NCBI GenBank assembly: GCA_002785215.1
Contig: PFMK01000042.1
Coordinates: 1 to 18,112 of the forward strand
Length of the DNA: 18,112 nucleotides
Source: Candidatus Gottesmanbacteria bacterium CG_4_10_14_0_8_um_filter_37_24
GTDB taxonomy: Bacteria > Patescibacteriota > Microgenomatia > 2-02-FULL-39-11
Direction of reading: 5' to 3'
In this document: piece by piece, positions 1 through 7,984 of the stretch
How positions within the stretch are numbered: the first letter of the stretch is position 1
Layout: each line of letters opens with the position of its first letter
Notes under the pieces: model-generated
Seen by the model: the letters and a program-made list of their open reading frames with translations, nothing else
What the model was told of the DNA's origin: nothing
Database searches by the model: none
Position numbers and translations under genes: made by a program

Positions 1-67
1 CTTCCATTGTACTCTCAAACGAGAGGATTCTGGAAGAGACTACCTCCCTCGGGCTTACGCCCGGAGG
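1..67. repeat. Double-hairpin repeat (REP or IS200/IS605-end-like)
   Basis: Two adjacent foldable elements are visible. The first pairs CTTCCA (1-6) with TGGAAG (31-36) and CTCTC (12-16) with GAGAG (21-25) around an AAAC loop. The second is a GC-rich hairpin with a TTAC loop (55-58), stem CCTC-GGGC against GCCCGGAGG (59-67), one base bulged. The 14-base core CGGGCTTACGCCCG (50-63) recurs exactly, in the same orientation, at 18057-18070. Such GC-rich hairpins in an AT-rich background resemble REP elements or the right-end/omegaRNA hairpins of IS200/IS605 elements. No transposase or tnpB lies in the window, so the origin is inference. Bases 68-172 hold nothing I recognise. Confidence 0.55.
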
Positions 68-172
68 TTTCAAGTAAGGTATTATGAAAATATGATTATA
101 CCCGTAACAATTTCAATTATGAAGGATATGAAAAAAATTCTGACACTCTAAATTGTATTCTAACAAAATACC

Positions 173-475
173 CTATGATACGGATTCATGCCTCCATTTC
201 TCAAATTTTTCATCCATTTGCTGATTTGCCCTGGTTATCAGGTCATCTACAGTCAATTCACCCTTTCTTATCTTCATAGCTATTTGTATGAATTTTTTCT
301 CCCCTTCAAAATCGTTTTCCGAAGATCCTTTGATGTTTGCTTGAATCAAATAAGCTTCTTCCAATAGTTTGGGTGAAATAATTTCTCCTTCTCCCTCCTC
401 AAGACAAAGCAATGCTTCAACCGGTTGTCCGTCTTTCAGTAATTGTTCAATTCGTTCCTGTCTTATCGAATCCAT
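173..475 (-). CDS. Hypothetical protein, 100 aa, helical, unknown function
   Basis: I do not recognise this family. The product is a short, charged, cysteine-poor protein, apparently all helical, with no signal peptide or membrane segment. The N-terminal half (about residues 4-50) reads like a pair of amphipathic helices such as one TPR-type repeat, and the C-terminal half is rich in Lys and Glu. It could be a soluble protein-interaction module. The ATG at 475 has no Shine-Dalgarno sequence, but a perfect extended -10 box lies about 35 bases upstream on the same strand, which supports a real gene. It is monocistronic, running away from the first glycosyltransferase gene, with only repeat-like hairpins downstream. 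Function cannot be assigned from sequence alone. Confidence 0.6.
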   Translation of the reverse strand: MDSIRQERIEQLLKDGQPVEALLCLEEGEGEIISPKLLEEAYLIQANIKGSSENDFEGEKKFIQIAMKIRKGELTVDDLITRANQQMDEKFEKWRHESVS

Positions 476-511
476 ATCAGTACTTATTATTAATGTATTA
501 GTAGTAAATGT

Positions 512-520
512 ATTATATCA
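512..520 (-). promoter_or_regulatory. Extended -10 promoter for the 100-aa gene
   Basis: Read on the minus strand this is TGATATAAT, a perfect TGnTATAAT extended -10 box. The -35 position 17 bases upstream (540-535) reads TTACTT, a weak match, as is usual with an extended -10. The start of transcription would be near 505, giving a leader of about 30 bases before the ATG at 475. Confidence 0.5.
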
Positions 521-590
521 CAAAAAACAGCAATAAGTAATTCTAACCAGAAATATGATTTCTGTCTTTTACATACCTCATACTTGTATA

Positions 591-681
591 CCCATCTTAC
601 TCAGGTTTGCAACTTAATTGGTTGCAATAGCTGATTAGATGGGGCTATGCTGGAAAAACTTATTTCAAACCTGAGTTTTTT
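591..681 (+). ncRNA. Candidate structured RNA with pseudoknot and terminator-like 3' end
   Basis: An 11-bp perfect stem pairs ACTCAGGTTTG (599-609) with CAAACCTGAGT (666-676) and is followed directly by a T-run (to 681), like an intrinsic terminator closing a compact RNA. Inside are two hairpins: CAAC/GTTG (610-613/621-624, extendable to TTGCAAC/GTTGCAA at 607-613/621-627 if the outer stem opens) and ATAGC/GCTAT (627-631/644-648). The loop of the second hairpin holds AGATGGG (637-643), exactly complementary to CCCATCT (591-597) just outside the outer stem, a 7-bp pseudoknot. In addition AAAAACT (654-660) can pair with AGTTTTT (674-680), competing with the outer stem. It could be a free-standing small RNA or a cis-regulatory leader of the gene at 771. 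I do not recognise a known Rfam class. A separate hairpin lies upstream, CAGAAAT/ATTTCTG (548-554/558-564), followed by TCTTTT. Confidence 0.5.
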
Positions 682-692
682 CAATATATAAT
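664..692 (+). promoter_or_regulatory. Possible promoter for the first GT-C gene
   Basis: TTCAAA (664-669) and a perfect TATAAT (687-692) are separated by 17 bases, giving a start near 699 and a leader of about 70 bases. The -35 box lies within the 3' arm of the structured RNA. A second option, TTGGAT (720-725) with CATAAT (742-747) and a 16-base spacer, would start close to 755. In such AT-rich DNA neither is certain. Confidence 0.35.
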
Positions 693-770
693 AGTCTAGA
701 ATGTAAAATTATATACGGATTGGATAATATATTTTTCCTACCATAATAGATATATTTAGTTTATCCAGTT

Positions 771-2228
771 ATGAAAGAAATAATAAGAAATAAGAATATT
801 ATTATATTAATCCTGATTGTTCTTCTGGGAGCCTTTCTCCGGTTGTATAGGATCAGAGAACTCGGCACTTTCAGGGGAGATCAGGCAATTGAACTCTCAG
901 GAGCTGCAGACATTCTTGAAGGAAAATTCAGGCTCATCGGGATAAAAACATCCATCTCAGAAATTCATAACGGTGCAGTTATGTACTATATGCTTGCTCC
1001 TTTCCTTTTTATTTTCAATTACGATCCTGTTGCCGGTAGCACCCTCCAAACCATTCTATCCCTCTCTTCAATAATATTGATATATATGATATCCCGTCTG
1101 TATCTCTCGGAAAAGAAAGCATTACTTGCATCCTTCTTTCTCTCAGCATCGTCACTGCTTGTACATTACTCCAGACAAACTTTACTCGCTCAATACCCGC
1201 TTTTTTTCTGCGGACTTGCTATTTATCTTTTTCTTCGTATTGTCAAAAAATTCCAAATATCATATTGTCTTTTTTTAGGTTTCCTTATGGGATTCATGCT
1301 CCAAATTCATTATAGTACTATCGTTGTTCTTTTCTGTATGATTATTACTCCTTTCTTTCTTTTGGAAAGGAGAAGACTTCTTATATATTTCCTCTGCATC
1401 TTCTTGGGATTTGCAATCGGCCTTACTCCGATTATTTTATTTGAGTTTAGGCATGAATTCTTCAACTCAAAAATGCTGCTGTCTTTTTTTTCTCACCAAA
1501 CCGAATCAACAATTGTATATTTTAATCAATTTAATTATTGGCTAGATGTTTTAACGAGCCTTTTCTTTGGAGGGAACAAATTGATAACTATCCCCTACTT
1601 ATTTACTTTAATATATGGGTTGATCACATTTCGGCATAAAATCACCGACTTAGAAAAAATATTGATTATCCAAATCTTTATTATGATCGTATTCACAATA
1701 TTTTTTGTCCGTATATCAGTCTTACATTATGCTATAGCAGCGTTTATACCGATATTCATACTGTCATCAAACATAATAATAGAGTTAGCCAATAAATATT
1801 TTAGGAAACTGGCAAACCTGATAGTCTTTTTATTATTTATGATATTCTTTACCACTCAGATACCTTCTTTGGGACTTTCTGATAACCATGGTTGGAATAT
1901 GACCCCGGGTTGGACCATGCCAGCTGCCAAGAAAACAGCACAAATAATAATGCAGGATATCGGAAAGAATAAATACAATGTAGCTATGCTAATTGACGCA
2001 GAAAATCAAGGATTACCTTTAAGGTATTTCCTGGAATTCGGGAATAATCTCCCGCTTATGATAAATGAATATGACAAGGCAGATTTTTTATATATCGCTG
2101 TTGAACCAGATTTAGATTTACAGAAAGTAGATATGTATGAAATACATGCTTTTGGAGGTTACCAGATAGGAAAAGTATGGGACGTGAAAGACGGAATCAG
2201 ACTCTACAGATTAGATAAAAAATCCTAA
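771..2228 (+). CDS. GT39-like (ArnT/PMT-type) GT-C membrane glycosyltransferase
   Basis: The protein is a 485-aa polytopic membrane protein of the GT-C fold, resembling the dolichyl-phosphate-mannose protein mannosyltransferase/ArnT family (GT39). Such enzymes take a sugar from a polyprenyl-phosphate carrier and add it to a lipid or protein on the outer face of the membrane. The first membrane helix is at about residues 8-24. It is followed by the first outside loop with GTFRGDQA (residues 32-39), where GT39 proteins normally carry an acidic D-E pair; here D37 is kept but the next residue is Q38. A motif HYSRQTLLAQYP follows the third to fourth helix, as is common in this family. Several more hydrophobic helices follow, then a soluble C-terminal tail of about 110 residues. 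The ATG at 771 has no Shine-Dalgarno sequence. The acceptor is unknown. Confidence 0.75.
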   Translation: MKEIIRNKNIIILILIVLLGAFLRLYRIRELGTFRGDQAIELSGAADILEGKFRLIGIKTSISEIHNGAVMYYMLAPFLFIFNYDPVAGSTLQTILSLSSIILIYMISRLYLSEKKALLASFFLSASSLLVHYSRQTLLAQYPLFFCGLAIYLFLRIVKKFQISYCLFLGFLMGFMLQIHYSTIVVLFCMIITPFFLLERRRLLIYFLCIFLGFAIGLTPIILFEFRHEFFNSKMLLSFFSHQTESTIVYFNQFNYWLDVLTSLFFGGNKLITIPYLFTLIYGLITFRHKITDLEKILIIQIFIMIVFTIFFVRISVLHYAIAAFIPIFILSSNIIIELANKYFRKLANLIVFLLFMIFFTTQIPSLGLSDNHGWNMTPGWTMPAAKKTAQIIMQDIGKNKYNVAMLIDAENQGLPLRYFLEFGNNLPLMINEYDKADFLYIAVEPDLDLQKVDMYEIHAFGGYQIGKVWDVKDGIRLYRLDKKS

Positions 2229-2256
2229 CGCTCTATCTTTTATTACAATACATTTA

Positions 2257-2280
2257 TAGATATCGTTATCTAAATTTTAT
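2257..2280. terminator. Weak bidirectional terminator-like hairpin
   Basis: TAGATA (2257-2262) and TATCTA (2267-2272) form a 6-bp stem with a TCGT loop, followed by AATTTTATTT on the plus strand. On the minus strand the hairpin overlaps the region just after the stop of the EF-Tu-like gene. It lies between two convergent genes, which is where a shared terminator is expected, but the stem is short and AT-rich. Confidence 0.3.
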
Positions 2281-2537
2281 TTATCCGCTTCAAATATTTT
2301 CCAACCCCTATTTACTGCTTGATCAACTTTAATTGCCACTTCTAATCCTTTTTTGGCTTTTTCAATACTTTTACGATCCACCTGCATAGATGAAACAACT
2401 TGAGTAAATTCACCATTAACTCCAACTAAACGGATGGTGTCGCCCACTTTTAAATCTTTTTTCAAAGAAATTACAGCAACCGTGATTTTGTCAAAAAAGT
2501 GTGTAATATGCCCAATTTCTTTTCCTTTTTCCGCCAT
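2277..2537 (-). CDS. EF-Tu domain-II-like small protein (translation elongation factor-like)
   Basis: This 86-aa protein resembles a free-standing beta-barrel of the kind that forms domain II of translation GTPases. Visible features are the opening strand GHITHFFDKITVAVISL, the turn KVGDTIRLVG (residues 30-39), a second half TQVVSSMQVDRKSIEKA, and KKGLEVAIKVDQAV near the end, matching the usual pattern of a G-D turn, a strand ending SMQ, and a G-x-x-V-x-I-x-V strand. There is no G domain, so it cannot be a GTPase itself. Small stand-alone proteins of this type are annotated as elongation-factor-like in CPR bacteria and archaea; their job is not established. It has the strongest ribosome binding site in the window and its own promoter, and lies alone between two plus-strand glycosyltransferase genes. 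Confidence 0.75.
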   Translation of the reverse strand: MAEKGKEIGHITHFFDKITVAVISLKKDLKVGDTIRLVGVNGEFTQVVSSMQVDRKSIEKAKKGLEVAIKVDQAVNRGWKIFEADK

Positions 2538-2543
2538 ATTATT

Positions 2544-2554
2544 TCACCTCCTTT
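2544..2554 (-). promoter_or_regulatory. Perfect 11-base Shine-Dalgarno sequence
   Basis: On the minus strand this reads AAAGGAGGTGA, a full-length match to the common bacterial 16S rRNA 3' end, with 6 bases before the ATG at 2537. It fixes the start. No other gene in this window has a comparable site, so this protein is probably translated strongly. Confidence 0.85.
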
Positions 2555-2588
2555 TGAATATGCGATCAACTCATGAACACTACCTATA

Positions 2589-2616
2589 ATCTTACATAAT
2601 ATTTTACTTTTGGCAA
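2589..2616 (-). promoter_or_regulatory. Probable promoter for the EF-Tu-like gene
   Basis: On the minus strand TTGCCA (2616-2611) and TAAGAT (2594-2589) are separated by 16 bases. This gives a transcript start near 2582 and a leader of about 45 bases carrying the Shine-Dalgarno sequence. Confidence 0.35.
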
Positions 2617-2667
2617 GATCTATGAATTTTAAAAAATATTAAAAATAATTATTAATAAATAAATAAT

Positions 2668-2697
2668 TTGCATTATAGTTTGAGTCTCGAATATACT
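2668..2697 (+). promoter_or_regulatory. Possible promoter for the second GT-C gene
   Basis: TTGCAT (2668-2673) and TATACT (2692-2697) with an 18-base spacer would start transcription near 2704, about 29 bases before the ATG at 2733. The -35 match is weak. Confidence 0.3.
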
Positions 2698-2732
2698 TAT
2701 GATTGCTGTAAAATTACCATATTCACGAAATA

Positions 2733-4469
2733 ATGAGACTTGTAAAAATTGATTTATCTATAATATTAATATTTGTTTTGGGATTTCTTCTAAGAGTTTT
2801 CTATCTTCATTTATTTCCAGTTGCGATTTCCAATGACGAACACGAGTACATAATGAATTCCAAATCAATTTTCTATACTGGGCGCAGTTTACCCAATACT
2901 TCACTTGGTATTTTTTCCTCAGGTAATACCTCATCCGATATGAAATTAGCTGAACTGCCATCATATATATTTTCTCCTCTTATAGGACCAACAGAATTAA
3001 ATCAATATTTTGTCAGGATTCCTTATGCCATGGTTTCTTCCTTATCAATACTTCTAATATATATACTCATACAGAATTTATTACACAGAAGGAGACTATC
3101 TCTTCTCTCCAGCTTTGTTATGGCAATCAATCCATGGAGTATCCATTTTGGAAGAATTGGATTGGAAATTACTCTGGTTACTTTTTTTTATTTGTTAGGT
3201 CTTATTTTAATATTAAATAAAAGTAAAATTCGAATAATTTCTATTTTATTTTTTATCTTGGGTTTCCTCAGCTATCATGGAGCAAAGCTTGTATTTATCC
3301 CGATGATTTTTTATATCTTGATCTGGAAAATCATTTTCCATGGAAAAAAATACTTATATTCTTCCATTATTATTGCATCTATTGCTATGTTTTCGGTTGT
3401 GGTATATTTCATATTTTTTGTCTATCAGGGAACAAACACCCGTACAAAAGAGTTGGTGTTCTTTAACACTGACAGAACCACTAGGCAAGTAGATGATGAT
3501 AGACGATTATCAATCCAATCTCCTGTTCAGAAATTATTTAGCAATAAGATAACCTATTATCTTACCAATATCGCGGATAATTATATTAATGCTTTCAATA
3601 CTAAATTACTTTTTACGAATGGGGGAAATAATGCCGTTCTTTCTTTATTGATTCATGGTATGTTTTATTGGATTGAACTGCCATTATTGATTTTAGGAAT
3701 CATAGGATTATATATCTTAAACAAAAAAATCTGGCTGCTTATTTTGGGATTAATTGCAATTGCTCCACTTTCCTCAAGCTTAAGCACTATTGGTCAATCA
3801 TATGTCCAAAGAGCAGGTCTTATGTTCCCTTTACTGGGAACATTAATTGCTATAGGTATCTATACTTTATCAAGAAAATTTCGCGGGCAAAAAATATTGT
3901 TCACGATATTTATAACGGTTCTTTATGTATTTTCATTATCTAATTTTCTCAACATATATTTTATCCGGTATCCTATATTTAACAGCGAAGGATTCTCTTT
4001 AAGTCATAAGGTTTTAGCAAAATATCTCCAACTTGCCATTATTAAAAACCCTGATATAAAAATCTATGTTACCGCAAAAGATCCATTAATGCTTTTTTTA
4101 AAATTCCTCTATTACAATAATATATATAATGATTTTGACAATATAAAAGCCATCAATCAGAATATTTCTGAAAAAAAATACTACTTTGGCAACTCCACTT
4201 TTACATATGATTGTTTGGATAATACTTCTGATATAAATACAGACATTATTTGGATAGAGGAAAATGCTAAGGAATGTCCGAGCCCTGTGATTAAAACACC
4301 TAGAATTCTTACCCTCACGGATTCCGGTTCTTTATTTTCAATTCATAACGATTTTGTCTGTGAGAAATATAATCTCCCTCAATATCTTAAAATATCCAAT
4401 ACATCAGAACTGGATATTTCCAGCATGAATGAAGAGGAATTTTGTCATAATTGGATAGCATATTATTGA
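2733..4469 (+). CDS. GT39-like GT-C membrane glycosyltransferase
   Basis: The product is a 578-aa polytopic membrane protein of the GT39/ArnT/PMT type, predicted to transfer a sugar from a polyprenyl-phosphate donor to a surface acceptor. The first helix spans about residues 7-27, and the first outside loop has the expected acidic pair in SNDEHEYI (D35, E36), the likely catalytic/metal-binding site. Later comes NPWSIHFGRIGLEITL, the usual segment after the second long loop, and then a run of hydrophobic helices up to about residue 420. The last 150 residues are soluble and probably outside the membrane. No Shine-Dalgarno sequence precedes the ATG; the stop is TGA. It converges on the next GT-C gene with only 12 bases between the stop codons. 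It resembles the gene at 771 in overall plan, but has the full D-E pair and a longer tail. Confidence 0.8.
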   Translation: MRLVKIDLSIILIFVLGFLLRVFYLHLFPVAISNDEHEYIMNSKSIFYTGRSLPNTSLGIFSSGNTSSDMKLAELPSYIFSPLIGPTELNQYFVRIPYAMVSSLSILLIYILIQNLLHRRRLSLLSSFVMAINPWSIHFGRIGLEITLVTFFYLLGLILILNKSKIRIISILFFILGFLSYHGAKLVFIPMIFYILIWKIIFHGKKYLYSSIIIASIAMFSVVVYFIFFVYQGTNTRTKELVFFNTDRTTRQVDDDRRLSIQSPVQKLFSNKITYYLTNIADNYINAFNTKLLFTNGGNNAVLSLLIHGMFYWIELPLLILGIIGLYILNKKIWLLILGLIAIAPLSSSLSTIGQSYVQRAGLMFPLLGTLIAIGIYTLSRKFRGQKILFTIFITVLYVFSLSNFLNIYFIRYPIFNSEGFSLSHKVLAKYLQLAIIKNPDIKIYVTAKDPLMLFLKFLYYNNIYNDFDNIKAINQNISEKKYYFGNSTFTYDCLDNTSDINTDIIWIEENAKECPSPVIKTPRILTLTDSGSLFSIHNDFVCEKYNLPQYLKISNTSELDISSMNEEEFCHNWIAYY

Positions 4470-4481
4470 AAACATGAATTT

Positions 4482-6554
4482 TTAGTTTGATGTATTTTTT
4501 AAAATATAAAGACTGTTTAATGAATTACTCACCCTGTCAGTAATAACAAATTTACCCCCGTATGTATCTTTATTATTTAGGTTAATATTATTTACTGAAT
4601 GATAAAGGATCGTATCAACTTCATAGATGTTGCTACCCGGTAATCTCCGTTCCTTAAAATCTGTAAAAAAGTGTTTTAATAAATCTACTTCAGTCTGCTT
4701 GTCAAACCTGGCATTTCCGAATGAATAATTAACCGATTCTTGATGGAAAGGATATTCTAATATATCCAGGTTGATATTATATTTATTTTGATAATAATTT
4801 AAGCCGTTGTATGGATAATATTGTCCCAATAATAGAACTTTTTGTGTTTTTTTATCAATGCTTATTACATTCATGGCTTTATTATAAGGATATGTATATT
4901 CAGCCATATCTATTTTCGGAGAACCCCAATTCCCAAGACGCACACCATCAATTTTAATAGGAGATAAATACAAATTAGAAAATAATAAAATAATAGAAAG
5001 AACGAGTATGTATTTGTTCTTTAAAGAAGTAATTAGAAAAACCGAGGTATAAAGTATCATCGGTAACAGGTAAAGATTCCATCTGGAATATCCTATGTAA
5101 TCACTTCCGTCCGCCAAAAAAAACCATAAATAACAAATAATTAATGCAGAAATTACTGCTGCAAAGAGATATTTTTTCCTATAAATCAACAATAAGAAAC
5201 CCAATACTGAAAGAATAAATAAGAATCCGATTTGATCTAAGATCGATTGTATAATGACGCGGTAATAATTTATCTCAAATATATTTTTTACCTGTCCTCC
5301 ATACGGCCTCACGTCTGAAAATAAACTACGAAAGGTAAGATAAATAATAATCGGGCTGAGAATCATAACCCCTACCCTAATTTCCGACAATAATATAATA
5401 AACTTATGAGAAGAAGAGTAATATTTCTTATATTGATATATTAGTCTTACTATGACTATTACGAGTAAAAAAATGAGAGCTGCCTCTTTAAGGAATGAGA
5501 GAAGAAGCAGTAAGTACCACGAATATCTTCTAATTAATCGTTTCGGATCTGAAGAAATGAGAAAATTCAAATCGAAAATACATACGATCATAAGAAAAAT
5601 TATTGGCATTTCCAGATATAGAATACTGCTGTAAAAGTAGATTAAGGGAACAGTTGCTGTTGCAAAGGAAAAAATCAAGGCAAGCAAATCATTCTGTATC
5701 TTATTTTTCAACTTGCAAAATAGAAACCAACTTATAAGTATTGTAGATAGAAATGGTATAACTCGATAAAGACCAATATCGCCGTAAGAATCAGGAAAAG
5801 TAAAGAGAATATTTAACCATTTCTCAATGTATGGGTATCTTAATACATTCCTTATTGACAAAATGTCTATGTGGCTAGAACTTATGTCGCTGGGCGGATA
5901 CAACAAAAGAGCAGTTGTGGGAATCAGAATATATACAAAAGGTAAAAATTTAGATAACTTGAATTTACGTTTATTAAGTCTTATCGTTTTATATACGAAC
6001 AATAATAGGATGACTACTACAACGATAAGAATACCTAATTTTGATGAATCCATACTGATATGAGTAGCATAAAATTCAAACATCTTCTTCAGATGTGCTG
6101 TTAATTCCAAAATCAAATTAATATGAAAATCTTCATCCCCTCTCCATGCGATATCAGTTTTAAGTGGTAAATAGTTCACTAAGTAGATTAATAACCCTAA
6201 AATAATTAAATATCTTTTCTTGATATTTACTTTTTCCAGTTGTATTTCTTCGGAAGAAAAATATGACCACCATAAACCGAATATAAACAACAGACTTAAT
6301 AAAACTACTTTATGGAAAACTGAATCCAAAGCATTCCAGTAGGGTGAAAAAATAAATCCGAACGAAAATACTATAAGTTGAAACAAGAAAGAATATTTTT
6401 TATCAATCCGGATCGACCGGTTTACGAATAGAAGAATTATTAACCAGACAACACCAATCCTGACCCAAAAAACCGGAAAAAGAATAAATAATAAAGTTAA
6501 AACAAATATTAACCATTTTAAGCTTTGAAAATATTCTGATATTTTTTTTACCAT
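4482..6554 (-). CDS. Large polytopic GT-C-like membrane protein
   Basis: This 690-aa protein has some 12 or more hydrophobic helices, a few of them paired at the N-terminus (about residues 13-45 and 58-100). An outside loop contains TDIAWRGDEDFHINL (residues 133-147, D140 and E141), the position and type of the acidic motif of GT-C sugar transferases. A second loop near YPYIEKWLNILFTFPDSYGDIGLYRV resembles the segment linking donor and acceptor sites in that fold. The C-terminal 150 residues are soluble. I call it a probable polyprenyl-phosphate-sugar dependent glycosyltransferase, though it is more distant from GT39 than its two neighbours. It starts 8 bases after the methyltransferase/GT2 gene on the same strand, so the two are very likely co-transcribed: the GT2 enzyme could charge the lipid carrier that this one uses. 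Confidence 0.65.
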   Translation of the reverse strand: MVKKISEYFQSLKWLIFVLTLLFILFPVFWVRIGVVWLIILLFVNRSIRIDKKYSFLFQLIVFSFGFIFSPYWNALDSVFHKVVLLSLLFIFGLWWSYFSSEEIQLEKVNIKKRYLIILGLLIYLVNYLPLKTDIAWRGDEDFHINLILELTAHLKKMFEFYATHISMDSSKLGILIVVVVILLLFVYKTIRLNKRKFKLSKFLPFVYILIPTTALLLYPPSDISSSHIDILSIRNVLRYPYIEKWLNILFTFPDSYGDIGLYRVIPFLSTILISWFLFCKLKNKIQNDLLALIFSFATATVPLIYFYSSILYLEMPIIFLMIVCIFDLNFLISSDPKRLIRRYSWYLLLLLSFLKEAALIFLLVIVIVRLIYQYKKYYSSSHKFIILLSEIRVGVMILSPIIIYLTFRSLFSDVRPYGGQVKNIFEINYYRVIIQSILDQIGFLFILSVLGFLLLIYRKKYLFAAVISALIICYLWFFLADGSDYIGYSRWNLYLLPMILYTSVFLITSLKNKYILVLSIILLFSNLYLSPIKIDGVRLGNWGSPKIDMAEYTYPYNKAMNVISIDKKTQKVLLLGQYYPYNGLNYYQNKYNINLDILEYPFHQESVNYSFGNARFDKQTEVDLLKHFFTDFKERRLPGSNIYEVDTILYHSVNNINLNNKDTYGGKFVITDRVSNSLNSLYILKNTSN

Positions 6555-6562
6555 TAATTTAT

Positions 6563-7984
6563 CTAGATAATTTTAAATCTCCAAAAAGCAATCCAACACA
6601 TTCTAAGTAAAAGAAGAAAATGTCTCCATCTATGAATATTACTTTTACCATAGATCCTTGCTTTATAACGGATTGGAATTTCTATATGTTTTAAATTCAT
6701 TCTACTTGCGGCAAAAAGAAGTTCGAAATCTCCAAACGGGTCAAAATCACCAAAACTCTTTATGGTCTTTCTTATCCTTCTATAATCCTTTTTCCATATG
6801 GCCTTGGTTCCGCATAAAGTATCAGTAACATGATGCTCTAATAACCATGTAAAAATCTTGCCAAAAATAATATTTCCGATTAAATTCAACAACCTCATTG
6901 ATTTTTTCTCCATCGGATAGATGAGTCTTGAACCGCTTACAAATTCTCCTTTTTGACTGATTAAAGCTTCGTAGAATTTCTTGATATCTTTTATCGGAAC
7001 TGACAAATCAGCATCAAATATAATTAGTATCTCACCTTTTGCTGCTGCAAAACCCAGATGAACTGCATCTGCTTTACCCGATTTCTTTTCCTGCAAAATA
7101 AGCCTGATATCTTTACTTTTATATTTATTGATTATCTGCTTTATTTCCTGTCTTGTCCCGTCAATTGAATGTCCCTCTATAAATATTATTTCTGTCTTTT
7201 TTCCAATTACCGGAATTTCACTTACAATTTTTCCTATTGTGCCTTTTTCATTTCTAGCGGGTATGATTATTGATACTGATCTTTCCTTATTTAGACTTCT
7301 CTGATCTAATGGTTTAACAATAACAAACCTATTAAGGCATATATTTTTTATCAATGGCATTTTGGCGATAAACGTGTTTATTAACGTGGAAAATAACGGT
7401 ATATATATTGGGAAAAGCATCCGATTGTGTTCCTTAATCATCTGGAAATTACTAAGATAAAGAAGATTTTTTATTTCATCTGTAGGCAACCAATTTTTAT
7501 ATACCTGTGGGGTCTTTAATCCAAGCACCTCACCCAGCCTTAAGATAGGTTGCCATAAGTGATTATAATGATCAATGATGATTCTTGTTCTTCCATGTGC
7601 AAAACTTCTTATACTTTTAAAAAAATTCTGAACATCCTCAAGATCTCCAACCGTACCTGAAATAATAATATAGTCAAATTTTTCCTCTATAGACATCTTT
7701 TCTGCATTCATCACCAAGAATTTTATCTTAGGGAATTTTTCTCGTGCTATTCTTATCATCTTTTCACTGATATCTATCCCAACCCCTTTTTTAGGTTTAA
7801 GAGATGCAAGCAAATCACCCGTACCGCATCCTATTTCCAATACATTTTGTGCTTCGGGGATTAAGTAACGGTAATATTTTCTGAGATCATCATGGTAATA
7901 CCAATTAATTTTTCTGAACCATTCTCTCTTTTGTGCTGTAAAATTATAATACTGCTTTACATTTTCTACCGTTTGTATATTCAT
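6563..7984 (-). CDS. Class I SAM methyltransferase / GT2 glycosyltransferase fusion
   Basis: Two enzymes are joined in 473 residues. Residues about 10-225 form a class I SAM-dependent methyltransferase: motif I is VLEIGCGTGDLL (48-59), followed by the acidic strand end GVGIDIS (67-73) and FDYIIISGTVGD. Residues about 235-473 are a family GT2 transferase of the dolichyl-phosphate mannose synthase type: SIIIPARNE at the start, a nucleotide-binding DADLS at 324-328 (the DxD motif), then GSR, the CGTKA segment and GDFELLF. The C-terminus has no paired membrane helices, so the enzyme is probably soluble or peripheral. Its expected role is to load a sugar onto polyprenyl phosphate for the GT-C enzyme encoded just downstream; the methyltransferase substrate (sugar or lipid) is not known. 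Bifunctional proteins with this order exist in other bacteria. No Shine-Dalgarno sequence sits at a useful distance. Confidence 0.85.
   Translation of the reverse strand: MNIQTVENVKQYYNFTAQKREWFRKINWYYHDDLRKYYRYLIPEAQNVLEIGCGTGDLLASLKPKKGVGIDISEKMIRIAREKFPKIKFLVMNAEKMSIEEKFDYIIISGTVGDLEDVQNFFKSIRSFAHGRTRIIIDHYNHLWQPILRLGEVLGLKTPQVYKNWLPTDEIKNLLYLSNFQMIKEHNRMLFPIYIPLFSTLINTFIAKMPLIKNICLNRFVIVKPLDQRSLNKERSVSIIIPARNEKGTIGKIVSEIPVIGKKTEIIFIEGHSIDGTRQEIKQIINKYKSKDIRLILQEKKSGKADAVHLGFAAAKGEILIIFDADLSVPIKDIKKFYEALISQKGEFVSGSRLIYPMEKKSMRLLNLIGNIIFGKIFTWLLEHHVTDTLCGTKAIWKKDYRRIRKTIKSFGDFDPFGDFELLFAASRMNLKHIEIPIRYKARIYGKSNIHRWRHFLLLLRMCWIAFWRFKII

Noticed and set aside
1..67. CRISPR array
   Set aside because: The hairpins are single copies with no regular repeat-spacer pattern, and no cas genes are present.
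591..681. tRNA, SRP RNA, 6S RNA or hammerhead ribozyme
   Set aside because: No cloverleaf with T-loop, no SRP GGAAG tetraloop context, no long 6S-type bulged rod, and the CTGATTAG and GGAAAAAC pieces do not assemble into the hammerhead core.
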